Assembly: GCF_028657905.1 (NCBI RefSeq)
Contig: NZ_CP117782.1
Location: 1,550,001-1,614,000, forward strand
Source of the DNA: Burkholderia sp. FERM BP-3421
Lineage (GTDB): Bacteria > Pseudomonadota > Gammaproteobacteria > Burkholderiales > Burkholderiaceae
Direction of reading: 5' to 3'
Length of the DNA stretch: 64,000 nt
Shown here: piece by piece, positions 40,401 through 47,559 of the stretch
Position numbering within the stretch: position 1 is the first letter of the stretch
Layout: each line of letters begins with the position of its first letter
The notes under the pieces: model-generated
The model's input: the letters and a program-made list of their open reading frames with translations, nothing else
Database searches by the model: none
What the model was told of the DNA's origin: nothing
Position numbers and translations under genes: made by a program

Positions 40401-43400
40401 CTGCGTGCAACGCGCCGCCCGCGAGCGAGCTGACCGAGCCCGCCAACGTGGTGCGGCCGCCGCTCGTCAGATCGAGCGCGTCCGTCGTGGCGAGCGTGCC
40501 GTCGATCGTCAGGTCGCGCGCGGCCGACAGGACGCCGCTCGACGCGCTCTCGACCTTGCCGCCGACCTTCAGCGCACCACCGCTCTTCGCCAGCAGCGGC
40601 CCCGTCGCGCGCAGCGCGCCGCCGATCTCCAGGTCGCCCGCCGCATCGAGCGAGGCCTTGGCCCCCGCATTGAGCGCGCCGGCCAGCGTGGTCTTGCCGC
40701 CGCTCGTCGTAGCGAGGTTGCCCGCCGACTGCAATTGTCCGTTGAGGTTCAGGTCGCCGGCGCTCTTCAGCGAGCCGGCGCCGAGCGTGTTTACGATGCC
40801 GTCGAGCCGCAGTGCGCCGCCGCGCGCGTCGACCTTCAATGCCGAGGCCGACTGCACGTCCTTCAGCGCAATCGCGCGCGCGGCCGTCAGCGTCACCGCG
40901 TTGCCCTGCAACGCGCCCGTGACCGCGAGATCGCGGCCGGCCTGCGCATCGACATCGCGCGCGATACCGACCGCACCGCCCAGCGTCAGGTCCTGGCCGG
41001 CGTCGAGCTTCGCGCCGCCCTTGCCCGCCACGGTGCCGCCGAGCGCGAGGTCGCGGCCCGCGTGCAGCGTTGCGTCGCCGCCGATGCTGGTCTTGCCGGT
41101 AAGCGCGAGATCGCGCGCCGCATCGATCGCGACGTCGCGCTCGCCCGCGAGCGTGCCGGTTGCCGTCACGCCGCCCGCACGCGCCGCGAGCGTCAGGTCG
41201 CCCGCCGCCTGCAGATGGCCGGCGGCATCGACGCTCACATCACGCGCCGCGTCCACGCCCAGTTGCGCGCCGCCCGCCAGCATGCCGGCCACGCGCACGT
41301 CGCGCCCGGCCCGCACGGTGGTCGCCGCATGGCTCGCCGACGCGCCGTCGCCGCCGCCCGCGAGCGCACCCGTGACGAGCACGTCGCGCGCCGCCTTGAC
41401 CTCGGTCAGGCCGACCGCCGCCGTGGTGCCGTTGAACTGCGCATCGCCGCCACGCGCGTCGAGATGGAATCCGCCGCCCGCCTGGACGTCGGCCACGCTC
41501 GCGCCATTGCCCGCGCCGATCCGCAGATCGCCCGACAGGACCGTCAGCCCGCCCGTCGCGGCGACCTCGCGCCCCGCCTCGATCGTCATGCCGCGCGCCG
41601 CGCCCGTCGCGCCGGCCAGCGTGATGTCCGTACCCGCGCGCAGGTCGAGCGCGCCGTTGCTCGCGAGCGGTCCGCTCGTCGCAATCCGGCCCTGCGTCGC
41701 GGTGAGGCTCGCATCGCCCGCCGTCTGGAGCGCGCCCGTCACGCCGAGGTTCGCACCTGCCTGCAAGGCCGCGCCTCCGCCGCTGCGCAGCGCGCCCGTG
41801 AGATCGAGATCGCGCTGCGCTTCGAGCGCCGCGCTCGATACGGCCAGCACGTCATGCACCGCCGCCGCGCCGTCCGCGCGCACCTGGACCGTGTCGCCGC
41901 GCAGCGTGCCCGTCAGTCGCGTATCACCGTCCGAATGCAGCGCCGCCGCCCGACCGAAGGCCAGCGTACCCGCGCCGCCGAGTTGGCCGCCCGCGTCGAG
42001 CGTGCCGTCGCGCTGCGCGATCACCGTGCCGTCGGCGCGCAGGTCGCCGCCTGCGTGGATCGTCATGTCGCGCTGCGCGGTCGTGGCCTGCCTGCCGAGA
42101 TCGACCGCCTGTGCGGCGTCGATCCGCAAGTCGTTGCCGGCCTCGATCGTGCCCGTGCTCGTCAGCGAGCCCGCCGCGTTCGTCAGCGCGAGATCGCCGC
42201 CCGAGTGAACGATCCCGCCGATCCGGGTCGCCGCGCCGCCCGTCGCCGACAACGGCCCCGCGCTCTGCAGCACGCCGTTCAACGTGGTGTCGCCCGTCGC
42301 CTTCAGCGTCGCCGACGACAGCGTGCTCAACACGCCGTCGATCGCCAGCGCGCCGCCGCTCGTCAGATTCGCGCCGCCCGCGCTGCGCAGCGCGCCGTGC
42401 ACCGCGAGGTCGCCGCCCGAGGCGAGATCCGCGCTCGACAGCGAGGTGACCGTTCCGTTGATCGTCAGCCCGCGCTCGCGCGCCTTGACCTGCAGCGCCG
42501 CATTCGATTGCACGTCGTTGAGCGCGACCGCGCCGCCGCCCGTCAGCGTGACGCCCGCGCCGACCGCCGCGCCCGTCACCGCCAGATCACGCCCCGCGTC
42601 GACCGTCAGGTCGCGCAGCACGCCGGTCGTCCCGCCGAGCACCGCGTCGCGCCCCGCCGTCAGCCGCGCCCCACCCTGCCCGGCCAGGCTGCCGCCCACC
42701 GTCAGGTCGCGGCCCGCGTTCACGCGGCCCTCGCCGAACACGCGCGTCGCGCCGTCCAGCGTCACGTCCTGCGCGGCGGTCACCGTCACGTCGCGCGCGC
42801 CGATCAGCACGCCGTGCGCGCTCACGTTGCCCGCGCGCGCATTCAACGCGAGATCGCCGCCCGCCTGCAGCGTCGCCTGCTTGCCCACCGTCACGTCGAG
42901 GCCCGCGTCCGCGCTCAGCGCGGCGCCGCTCGTCAACGCGCCGTTCACGTTGACGTCGCGCGCGGCCTTGAGATCCGTCGCGCCCGCGATCTGCGTCACG
43001 CCGTTGAAACTCAGGTCGCCGCCCAGAGCGCGCGCGTCGAGCTTGCCGTCGACCAGCGCATCCGCCACGCCCGCGTGGTTTCCAGCCTGCACGTGCAGAT
43101 CCTGATGCGTGCGCAATGCGCCCGTCGCGCTCAGGTTCTGCCCCGCCGTCAGCGTCAGGTCGCGGGTCGCCTGGATGGAACCGTTCGTATCGAGGTCCTT
43201 GCCCGCCTGCAACGTCACCTCGGCATTGCCGACCACGCCGCCCGTCGTCCGCAGGTCATGCGCGGCATCGAGCGTCAGCGCCGACGCGGCCTGCACGTCA
43301 TGCAGCGACGCCGAGCCGTCGGCGCGCGCATGGACCGTATCGCCGCGCAGCGTGCCCGTCAGTTGCGTGTCGCCGCCCGAATGCAGTTCCGCCGCCCGGC

Positions 43401-46400
43401 CGATGCCGAGCGCGCCGCCGCCGCCGAGCCGGCCGCCCGCGTCGAGCGTGCCGTCGCGCTGCGCGGTCACCGTGCCGTCCGCGCGCAGGTCGCCGCCCGC
43501 CTTGATCGACAGATCGCGCTGCGCGGCCGTGGCCTGCCTGCCGAGATCGACCGTGTGCGCGGCGTCGATCCGCAAGTCGTTGCCGGCCGCGATCGTGCCC
43601 GTGCTCGTCAGCGAGCCTGCCGCGTTCGTCAGCGTGAGATCGCCGGTCGACAATACCGTGCCGCCGACCGAGGTCGCCGCGCCGCCCGTCACCGACAACG
43701 GCCCCGCGCTTTGCAGCAGACCGTTGACCGTCGCGTCGCCCGTCGACTTCAACGTGGCGGACGACAACGCATTGACAGTCCCGCCGATCGTCGCGGCGCC
43801 GCCGCTGTCGAGGTCGAGCGCGCCCGTGGTCTGAAGCACGCCGCGCACGTCGAGCGCGCCCGCCGCCGACACCTTGCCCGTCGCGAGCGAATGCGCCTTG
43901 CCGTCGATCGACAGACCGCCGCCGCTCGTCAGCGACAGCCGATCCGCGCTCTGCAACGCGCCGCGCACCGCGAGGTCGCCGCCCGAGGCGAGCGTCGCGC
44001 TCGCCTGCGACGTGACCGTTCCGTCGATCGCGAGCCCGCCCGTGCGGGCAGTGGCCTGCAACGCGCCGCTCGACTGCACGTCGTTGAGCGTGATCGCCCG
44101 GCCGCCCGTCAGCGTGACGTTCGCGCCCTGCGCCGCGCCGGTCACCGCGAGATCGCGCGCCGCCTCGACCGCGAGGTCCTTCGACACCGCGCTCGTCCCG
44201 CCCAGCGCCGCATCGCGCCCGGCTGTCAGCCGCGCGCCGTCGCGCCCCGCGAACGTGCCGCCCACCGTCAGGTCGCGGCCCGCGCTCACGCGCGCGGCGC
44301 CGATCGCGCCCGTCGCGCCGAGCAGCGCCACGTCCCGGCCGCCGCTCACCGTCAGGTCGCGCGCGCCGGTCAACGCGCCTCGCGAGGTCACGCTGCCCGT
44401 CTGCGCCGTCAGCGCGAGATCGCCGCTCGCCTGCACCGTCCCCTGCGCGCCCACCGTCACGTCGCGCCCCGCCTCGACGGTCAGCGCCGCGCCACCCGCC
44501 AGCGTGCCGTTCACGACCAGATCCCGCGCCGACTGCAGGCGCGTCGCGCCCGTCGCCTGCGTGACGCCGTTGAACGTCAGGTCGCCGCCGTCCGCCCCGC
44601 CCCGCGCCGACAGGTCCAGTACACCGCCCGAACGGGTGTCGGCCACGCTCGCATTGTTGCCGGCGCGCACCCGCAGGTCGCCCGCGGCCTGCAGCAAGCC
44701 GCCCGCCGCCACGTCGCGGCCGGCGTCGAGCGTCAGTTGCCCGCCGCTCGCGACCGGCCCCCGCGTGACGATGTCGCCGGCCGCGTGCAGCGCGAGATCG
44801 CCCGTCGTCTGCATGCGCCCGCTCACGTCCAGGCTGCGCCCGGCCTCGGCCCGCAGCGCGCGCGCGCCGAGCTGCCCGGCCACCGCGAGGTCGCGGGCCG
44901 CGCGCAGCGTCGTATCGTCGCGGCTCAGCACGGTGCCGTCGAGGCGGATGTCGCCGCTCCCGTCGCCGGTGCGCGCGCTCACGTCCAGGCGCTTGTTGGT
45001 CTGCACGTCGCCGAGCGTCACGCCCGGACCGCCCGCGATCGTCACGTCATCCTCGGCCTGCGCGTTCGCGAGCGCGACCCGGCCGCCCGCCTTCACGTCG
45101 AGCCTGCCGCCCGACTGCAGCGTGCCCGTCGAGGTCACGTCGCCGTTCGCCTGCACCGTGAAGCCCGCGACGCCGAGTTGCGCGCCGCGCATCTCGACCT
45201 GACCGTTCGCGCGGATCGTCGCCTGCTGCTGCGCGGCGGACCCCGCGATCGACACGTCGCCGTTCGACGACAACACCAGATCGCCCGCGTTCGCGGCCAG
45301 CTGCGCATCGGCGCGCACGCCCATCCCGGCCGCCGTGCTGATCACCTGGATCTGGCCGGCCGTCATCGCGCCGAACGCGGTCGCGTCGATCGCGCGGCCG
45401 TTCGCCGCGGCGATCGCATCGGCGGCGTTGCGCGCGCCGTTCGCGTTCGTCGTGTAGGTGGTGCCCGTCGCGTCCGACGCGGACGGCAGGACGAACTGCC
45501 GCCCGGCAACCGCATTGATCCGGTTGCCGGCATACAGCGGCGCGTTCACGCCGATCGTCTCGCCGATCAGGTCGATCGTGCCGACGGTGCCTTCGATGCC
45601 CGCGCCGGGGCCGTTCACCCCCGCATTGCCTTCGATCTGCACCCGGCCGCCCACGACGTCGTAGCCGATCGCGCGCGCCTGCGCGAAATCGCTGCGCGCG
45701 CCGTTCAGGTCGCTCAGGAACTGCGGCGCGCCCGTCGACAGCGTGACGCCGATCGTGTTCGTGAAGCCCGCGCCGCGCGTGGTGATGCCGTTCGGGTTCG
45801 CGATCACGACGGCCGCGGGCGAGCCGAACACTTCGAGCGGACCGTTGAGCAGGCTCGCGTAGCCGTTGCCCGTCGCGGTCACCTGGTTGACGATCACGCT
45901 CGCCGTGCGGCCGCCGAGGTTCGGGTTCGCGCGCACGTCGCCGCCCGTCAGCGAGGTGCCCGCCATCTGGCTGTTGTTGAGGATCAGCCCGACGGGATCG
46001 ATGTTGAACGATTGATACTGGTTGAGCGAGATGCCGGCCGCGTTCGGCGCGCTGATGTTGACGACCGGCACGCCGCCGCCGAGCCCCGTGCTTTGCGTGA
46101 GCGTCGGCCGGAACGCGATCGGCGCGGCGGGATCGACGATCGGCGCGGCCTGCGCGGCCTGCATCGCGAAGCGGATCCGCAGGCCGGCGAGATCCGTGAG
46201 CGCCCGCCAGGCGTCGTCGGAGAGCGGCGCGCGGTGCGCCGCCAGCAGGCCGGCGGCCCGACGGCTTTGCTCGACCGTCGCGCTGAGCGGCCCCATGAAC
46301 ATCGTCAGCGCGACCACGGCCGCGACCGCGCGCTGCCAAAGCGGTCGCGGCCGCGCGGGCGCCATCGCGCGGATCCAGCGAGGCAAGGCCGCACCGTCGC

Positions 46401-46461
46401 GCGGCTGCGCGGCGTGCTGCTGTTCGAGGTGACGCAATGCGTTTCTAGTCGACGCGTTCAT
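31195..46461 (-). CDS. Giant two-partner-secretion exoprotein with toxin-like C-terminus (CdiA/FhaB-like)
   Basis: 5,088 residues. The extended signal peptide (about 1-65, hydrophobic core AVAAVVALTMFMGP) leads to a TPS secretion domain (about 85-330) with NPNL at 179-182 and NPNGI at 222-226. A very long run of filamentous-haemagglutinin beta-helix repeats (to about 3,500, AGRDL-type units) follows. Then come a non-repetitive aromatic segment with a Cys pair (about 3,575-3,710), further repeats, a Cys-containing Tyr/Pro-rich part (about 4,000-4,360), a DUF637-like stretch, an Ala/Gly-rich pretoxin region with VENN-like AAQNEAMNNA, and a short C-terminal module of about 77 residues. Secretion would use the TpsB encoded upstream. 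ATG 46461 is preferred to 46503 because it gives the extended signal. Its role as contact-dependent toxin is inferred. Confidence 0.88.
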   Translation of the reverse strand: MNASTRNALRHLEQQHAAQPRDGAALPRWIRAMAPARPRPLWQRAVAAVVALTMFMGPLSATVEQSRRAAGLLAAHRAPLSDDAWRALTDLAGLRIRFAMQAAQAAPIVDPAAPIAFRPTLTQSTGLGGGVPVVNISAPNAAGISLNQYQSFNIDPVGLILNNSQMAGTSLTGGDVRANPNLGGRTASVIVNQVTATGNGYASLLNGPLEVFGSPAAVVIANPNGITTRGAGFTNTIGVTLSTGAPQFLSDLNGARSDFAQARAIGYDVVGGRVQIEGNAGVNGPGAGIEGTVGTIDLIGETIGVNAPLYAGNRINAVAGRQFVLPSASDATGTTYTTNANGARNAADAIAAANGRAIDATAFGAMTAGQIQVISTAAGMGVRADAQLAANAGDLVLSSNGDVSIAGSAAQQQATIRANGQVEMRGAQLGVAGFTVQANGDVTSTGTLQSGGRLDVKAGGRVALANAQAEDDVTIAGGPGVTLGDVQTNKRLDVSARTGDGSGDIRLDGTVLSRDDTTLRAARDLAVAGQLGARALRAEAGRSLDVSGRMQTTGDLALHAAGDIVTRGPVASGGQLTLDAGRDVAAGGLLQAAGDLRVRAGNNASVADTRSGGVLDLSARGGADGGDLTFNGVTQATGATRLQSARDLVVNGTLAGGAALTVEAGRDVTVGAQGTVQASGDLALTAQTGSVTSRGALTGARDLTVSGGRDVALLGATGAIGAARVSAGRDLTVGGTFAGRDGARLTAGRDAALGGTSAVSKDLAVEAARDLAVTGAAQGANVTLTGGRAITLNDVQSSGALQATARTGGLAIDGTVTSQASATLASGGDLAVRGALQSADRLSLTSGGGLSIDGKAHSLATGKVSAAGALDVRGVLQTTGALDLDSGGAATIGGTVNALSSATLKSTGDATVNGLLQSAGPLSVTGGAATSVGGTVLSTGDLTLTNAAGSLTSTGTIAAGNDLRIDAAHTVDLGRQATAAQRDLSIKAGGDLRADGTVTAQRDGTLDAGGRLGGGGALGIGRAAELHSGGDTQLTGTLRGDTVHARADGSASLHDVQAASALTLDAAHDLRTTGGVVGNAEVTLQAGKDLDTNGSIQATRDLTLTAGQNLSATGALRTHQDLHVQAGNHAGVADALVDGKLDARALGGDLSFNGVTQIAGATDLKAARDVNVNGALTSGAALSADAGLDVTVGKQATLQAGGDLALNARAGNVSAHGVLIGARDVTVTAAQDVTLDGATRVFGEGRVNAGRDLTVGGSLAGQGGARLTAGRDAVLGGTTGVLRDLTVDAGRDLAVTGAAVGAGVTLTGGGAVALNDVQSNAALQVKARERGLTINGTVTSLSSADLASGGDLAVHGALRSAGGANLTSGGALAIDGVLSTLSSATLKATGDTTLNGVLQSAGPLSATGGAATRIGGIVHSGGDLALTNAAGSLTSTGTIEAGNDLRIDAAQAVDLGRQATTAQRDMTIHAGGDLRADGTVIAQRDGTLDAGGQLGGAGTLAFGRAAALHSDGDTRLTGTLRGDTVQVRADGAAAVHDVLAVSSAALEAQRDLDLTGALRSGGGAALQAGANLGVTGALQTAGDASLTATQGRIATSGPLASNGALDLRAGTDITLAGATGAARGMTIEAGREVAATGGLTVLSGDLRIGAGNGASVADVQAGGGFHLDARGGDAQFNGTTAAVGLTEVKAARDVLVTGALAGGGDGASASHAATTVRAGRDVRVAGMLAGGAQLGVDAARDVSVDAAGHLQAAGDLTLAARAGGVTATGTLAGERDVAIDAARDLALTGKTSIGGDATLHAGRDLALGGTVAGKGGAKLDAGQDLTLGGAVGIARDVDAQAGRDLAVTGALQGNAVTLTAARAIALKDVQSASALKVDARGGALRLDGIVNTLGAGSLKSAGDLNLNGQLQSAGNLATTSGGKTTLAGALNAGAKASLDAAGDLEIGGALRATGPLLAKSGGALKVGGKVESASSGVLSAARDLTIDGTLATTDALDLTSGGRTTLAGSVSSLAGGALHAAGDVTVNGRLDTRAPLSITSGGDTTVGGALISGGDLTLRNAAGAFTSSGTLQADGALSIDAARVVDLGAGRTTALGDLDVSTRGNLTANGTVLAQGAGALTAGGALGGAANLGFGKDATLRAGGDLNLTGALSGRAVDVRAEGAATLHDVSAAGAMTLAAAGTLTTTGMLDGKTTVALTAGRDLAQRGALQAQGDASLTARQGRVESTGPVKSGGALALKAGTDIALAGTATAGADTTLDAGQALTVTVTGALTSHGGLDAKAGTDLGIAGTVVVDHDATLSTARDLGVSGGLSGHGKGRVGAGRDLNGAGTIAFAQTAALEAGRDVDQRGLIQGRRVQVTAAGGAAVKDVQADETLALSATGAQPGEHAGDLRIDGTATAGGAVRADAQRDLQVAGKLKGGATVEASAQRNLKVEGAVQSSADMTLSARGGDLTATGGINSGGALGATAGQDLRLGATTSAVGDATLAAGRDLDLGAGLLIGDANGSLRADRDLRGTGTQSFTQGAFDAAAGQDLALGGRVQAQSVRAQGGRDATLHDVASATTLDLIAQGKNGGGDATITGEASAKGAVTLDAARDARVSGALENGAAQTLNAQRDVIVSGTTQAKGDLKAHAVTGDVVLAGATTAGGALALTSGQDTRLAGPVNATGATTIEAGRDLLVDGTLAGQAAGQLKAARDITGAGAIGFARDATLDAAHDVALSGTLQGASVAVTAGNQAGLGSVQALSGDLAVRARGGDATLAGPATAIGAVSIQAARDVRVDGALNAGGAATLSAARSVTTADVNAAGDLTLTATSGALQAGNLTTQHSLAATAGGALTVAGKTVAGGDARLGAGGDLTLKGDIGAQQSGTLKSGGTLTAAAVAFGKEAMLDAAGSLNASGAVTTNGKLTANAGGDLALGSVNAGGATELHARGANGAGDVHVNGSFVSGGTTQVTAARDALFAGTAASDGALSVTAARDLTLRDKVGSGGDLTLSATQGALRVDGTLAAVGALKGSAGTTLTLGAGTLVNGDTNLAAGGDMRIGGPMFGLGGADLKAGGAMTGGALTFAKAIDVAAGGALTLGAIDGAGTLNATSGGDMKLASTSAVGQATLTSRAGGVSVDGLLRSGGDARVQAARDVALAGGVSAMGAVDVDAKGGDATVAGVSSNGDARIHASGKATLSGTSLTVGDLTVTGGDVVMKGSAGSSRNLNIEAQRTLDAGGASLAASKHVQATGRDVTLGSVIAGALDAHADNQLTLVGETVGVVGAANLTSGNGLHNASKVLAGGGLTVSAQNLVNAEKASLASTGATTINATQFTNAGLVNGASTQANVAGALNNAGGALMGVDALKVETGALDNRSGVLFAGNANDPNGAMKGDLSLTIRGGDGALNNASGKLLAQRDIGVNAVNLTFDPSQGLINQRGQLSVTAGFVNIGGNWNYGGQGVTLTGQRGINNGGVMTGTAGLTLNTGGGAFNNYGQVSGWDVTLNGALNNGGGAVMHADNMLALNGNVTNRGTVEAGNVLNVSGWDYDNQGATTQSKGDVNFKLGGTLQNTGGSVFAGRNVSISAGAVVNDQTAPGAAVTTTRDIVDPNLLWSGRVGTITRWVVDRSGGGDHGYTYSAQRTLDASMGDLLSPTGSTSTRYLNAWGCTEATCYIKGTAPVAGSGTVTFGKYGGVYMGTSNGNDVGQAKWAIGVAPGASDSRTFVLPTVHETTTSQQPGISGVISAGNAISLTAGSLSNRGGQIAAQGDISLNVQSLSNGAVAPTTLNQTVRYVDQGQYTEFLKQLVALNPKDNSILGQITAQKAAPIFVRGTGSSMSYLPASTFQIDVNSAAPSSTGTVSSSTPTGLIAAGHDLTVGGGSLVNAGMLYAGRDVYVSAQNLSNQGGNQQNHSGQVGCAAGVPSSACGNAGQPRGNNPVTTGFSYSQSDATIYAGRDLVIAAGKVDNTYGNLLAGRDVVIGGVGTTANSTTPAQTLNNTSGNIIAGNDIKLNVSGAITNKLPPPVPVHENYGKQERYSGCMTAGGYKESYCEGYVDRQSGSTSVISAGNTLDISAGSLTNIGSLIAAGNSASIVVAGPVINEAQTLNAYWHSHWVQETGMFSSDKRHDIWACGSPEQCKALYGSAYARAGGAIDPPTPVGNIAATIQAPNLSIQSNGQIQNVGNVIGTTVVLSGQKLINGITTPNTYTPHVNAPQQVITLSPLTLPGLNLSIPRAVGSGTLPTPVAGRAAYVNEGLGGSAIGAWSPQALLDNLPPSLQPGSTLFYYNPQEENLLLQQAALQQTGKASFVDGLAYDSKHGASVTEQEKGYLYQNAVDYAKRNTLQLGAALTQAQVNQLDRPMLWYVEQTFPDPTCTATGTGVCPTITALMPQVYLPKDITAMSAGGNISGHDVTLKFNQDGQGSILNTGSITAGGTLSVDTRTLTNRANEVNVGEIWQKVDGGYLNTTGTVVQPGGFMSAANMDLNVQALNQIGGALTKLGAEGSVDEAGTKQMLADLQRQLGGNFAQTAVDDHLHQDFVKEGGAFGMTQIFSMAVAIAAAIAMQPYLTAAIGSMSGATAAATEAAFAAAQQGLTGAAITAAASAAGGSLAMGGLANTMIAVGLSSFASSAIGQFVGTGKIDLGSSFRNGLISAATAGLTNGITFNAQTGMPGFSFNAPVDGMSSLASLSGVQNIGSSLVPKAGAAVGQLPAQLAALGANAAIQAGMGSLIGGESFLNGLKNNLIRDAAAAAAFSIGDATDPGTLKNIAAHGALGCAAGAAGGGGCESGALGGVVSAAFTPDFIKAIDSKGMPLDPGQRAAVAAFATLAGGGLAGLTGVDMQGAITAAQNEAMNNASADSHLAKVLEHGGVTGKLLLAAYTALPWLPGNPLTQAMSSTVKDLAGRIPASGHRKPTADEDMLTGDAGKSGNPLTSKSNKDLLLEGTRNGLSVVGPVGGGGPLAPGPGAVAMAGAGAMSPGAAAGAANVAGYGAGNTTLSNGSDTSATKAGDTAEGGGKSRNKPPAPLPEADGLPHTIVERPGADGQYTTHNGDGTWMQYRGSGQDHGGIPRPNVKETSVNVTPDGRVFVGKGEVRPARPDEIPAGKTK
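41740..44560 (-). repeat. DNA-level repeats inside the giant exoprotein gene
   Basis: Two stretches of the beta-helix region are near copies at the DNA level. The sequence around 42061-42200 recurs at about 43507-43646, an offset of 1,446 bases or 482 codons. Both encode LTSTGTI-AGNDLRIDAA-VDLGRQAT. Similarity continues for over 1 kb on each side with small insertions. A more diverged third copy lies near 40140-40300. Such repeats allow length change by recombination. Confidence 0.7.
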
Positions 46462-46639
46462 GTTGATCTCGCTCTCTGCTTTCCGCTTGAGCCGGCGGCG
46501 CACGACAACCGGCCGGCCTGCCGGTGGCGCGCGCGGTGCCCTTTCCCCGGGCCGGCCTTGCTTGTTTTTTGTGTTCTGCTTGTCCTGCTTGTCCTGCCGC
46601 CGCGCCCCCTCATGCCCTACCGCACGGCTCCACCTCGCC
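46462..46639. other. Leader between isomerase and giant exoprotein genes
   Basis: A 178-base gap in the operon. It holds a 9-base repeat CTGCTTGTC in two direct copies (46576-46593) followed by a partial third, and a T-rich patch (46561-46570). A GAGAGCGAG ribosome-site candidate precedes the exoprotein ATG. No terminator was seen. Confidence 0.5.
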
Positions 46640-47548
46640 TCACTGCTGGATGCGCGCGTTCTTCAGCAGATCCACCACGACCTGCGCGGTCGCCTTCTCC
46701 AGCGCAGCCTGTTCCAGCTGCCGGCGCAACACGTCTTTCACGGCATCGAACGCCGGCACCTGCGTCGGCCGCTTCGCATCGACCCGCAGGATCCAGTAAC
46801 GCCCGTCGACCACCACCGGCGCGGCGGTCAGCGCGCCTTGCGGCAGTGCGACGAGCGCCTCGGCGAGCGGCTGCGGCCAGTTCTGCGTGCGCCCCGGCGC
46901 GATCGGCGTCTTGAACGACACCCAATCGAGCGCGCCGCCTTGCGCCGCAGCCGGCCCCAGGCTGGACTGCTTCGCGAGCTGCGCGAAATCGCCGCCGTTG
47001 CGCAGCTGCTTCAGCGCCGCGTCGGCCGCGGCCTGATCCGCGAGCACGATCGCGCTCGCCTTGTATTCGGTGTCGCCGAGCGCGCCGACCACCGCGTCGT
47101 ACCGCGCCTTCACGTCCGCATCGCCGACGGGCGCGGGCTTGACCTGATCGTGCAGCCACGCCGCGATCATCGCGGCGGACTTCGCCTGCTCGACGGCCGC
47201 CGCCACCTGCGGCCGCGCGTCGTAGCGCTGCCGCTCCGCCGCCTGGCGAAACAGTTCACGCGCGATCAGCTGGTTCTTCACGGCCTGCCGCGACGCCGGC
47301 GTATCCGGCAGGTTCACGGCCGCCAGCGCGGCGTCGAGCTGCGCCTGCGTGATCGCCACGTCGTTGACGCGCGCCACGATGCCCGGCGGCGTACCGGCCG
47401 TCGCCGCCGCCGGCGCGGCGGCCGGCTTGCGGATCGCCAGCGCGGGCTGCGTCGCCGCCAGCCCCAGCGCCAGGCACAGCGCGCCGGCCATCCCTCGCCA
47501 GCCGCGCAGCGCGCGTCCGTCCTTCATCCGGAGTGCCTCGTGTTCCAT
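46640..47548 (-). CDS. Periplasmic parvulin-type peptidyl-prolyl isomerase
   Basis: A 302-residue exported protein. Residues 1-34 form a signal peptide (LCLALGLAATQPALA). A SurA/EpsD-like N-terminal helical chaperone part follows (ITQAQLDAAL, SRQAVKNQLIARELF). The C-terminal PpiC rotamase domain, about 155-265, includes GGDFAQLAKQSS and AAAQGGALDWV, though its active site looks diverged. It sits between TpsB and the giant TpsA in one operon. A periplasmic chaperone role for the exoprotein, like parvulin Par27 for Bordetella FHA, is a reasonable inference. ATG 47548 follows AGGAGG. Confidence 0.83.
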   Translation of the reverse strand: MEHEALRMKDGRALRGWRGMAGALCLALGLAATQPALAIRKPAAAPAAATAGTPPGIVARVNDVAITQAQLDAALAAVNLPDTPASRQAVKNQLIARELFRQAAERQRYDARPQVAAAVEQAKSAAMIAAWLHDQVKPAPVGDADVKARYDAVVGALGDTEYKASAIVLADQAAADAALKQLRNGGDFAQLAKQSSLGPAAAQGGALDWVSFKTPIAPGRTQNWPQPLAEALVALPQGALTAAPVVVDGRYWILRVDAKRPTQVPAFDAVKDVLRRQLEQAALEKATAQVVVDLLKNARIQQ

Positions 47549-47559
47549 GTCCTTCCTCC

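Noticed and set aside
31972..46914. A stop-free plus-strand frame of about 4,980 codons opposite the giant TpsA
   Set aside because: It is a by-product of GC-rich repetitive coding on the minus strand. Its translation is Arg/Ala/His-rich without domains or signal peptide, while the minus strand encodes a clear TPS protein.
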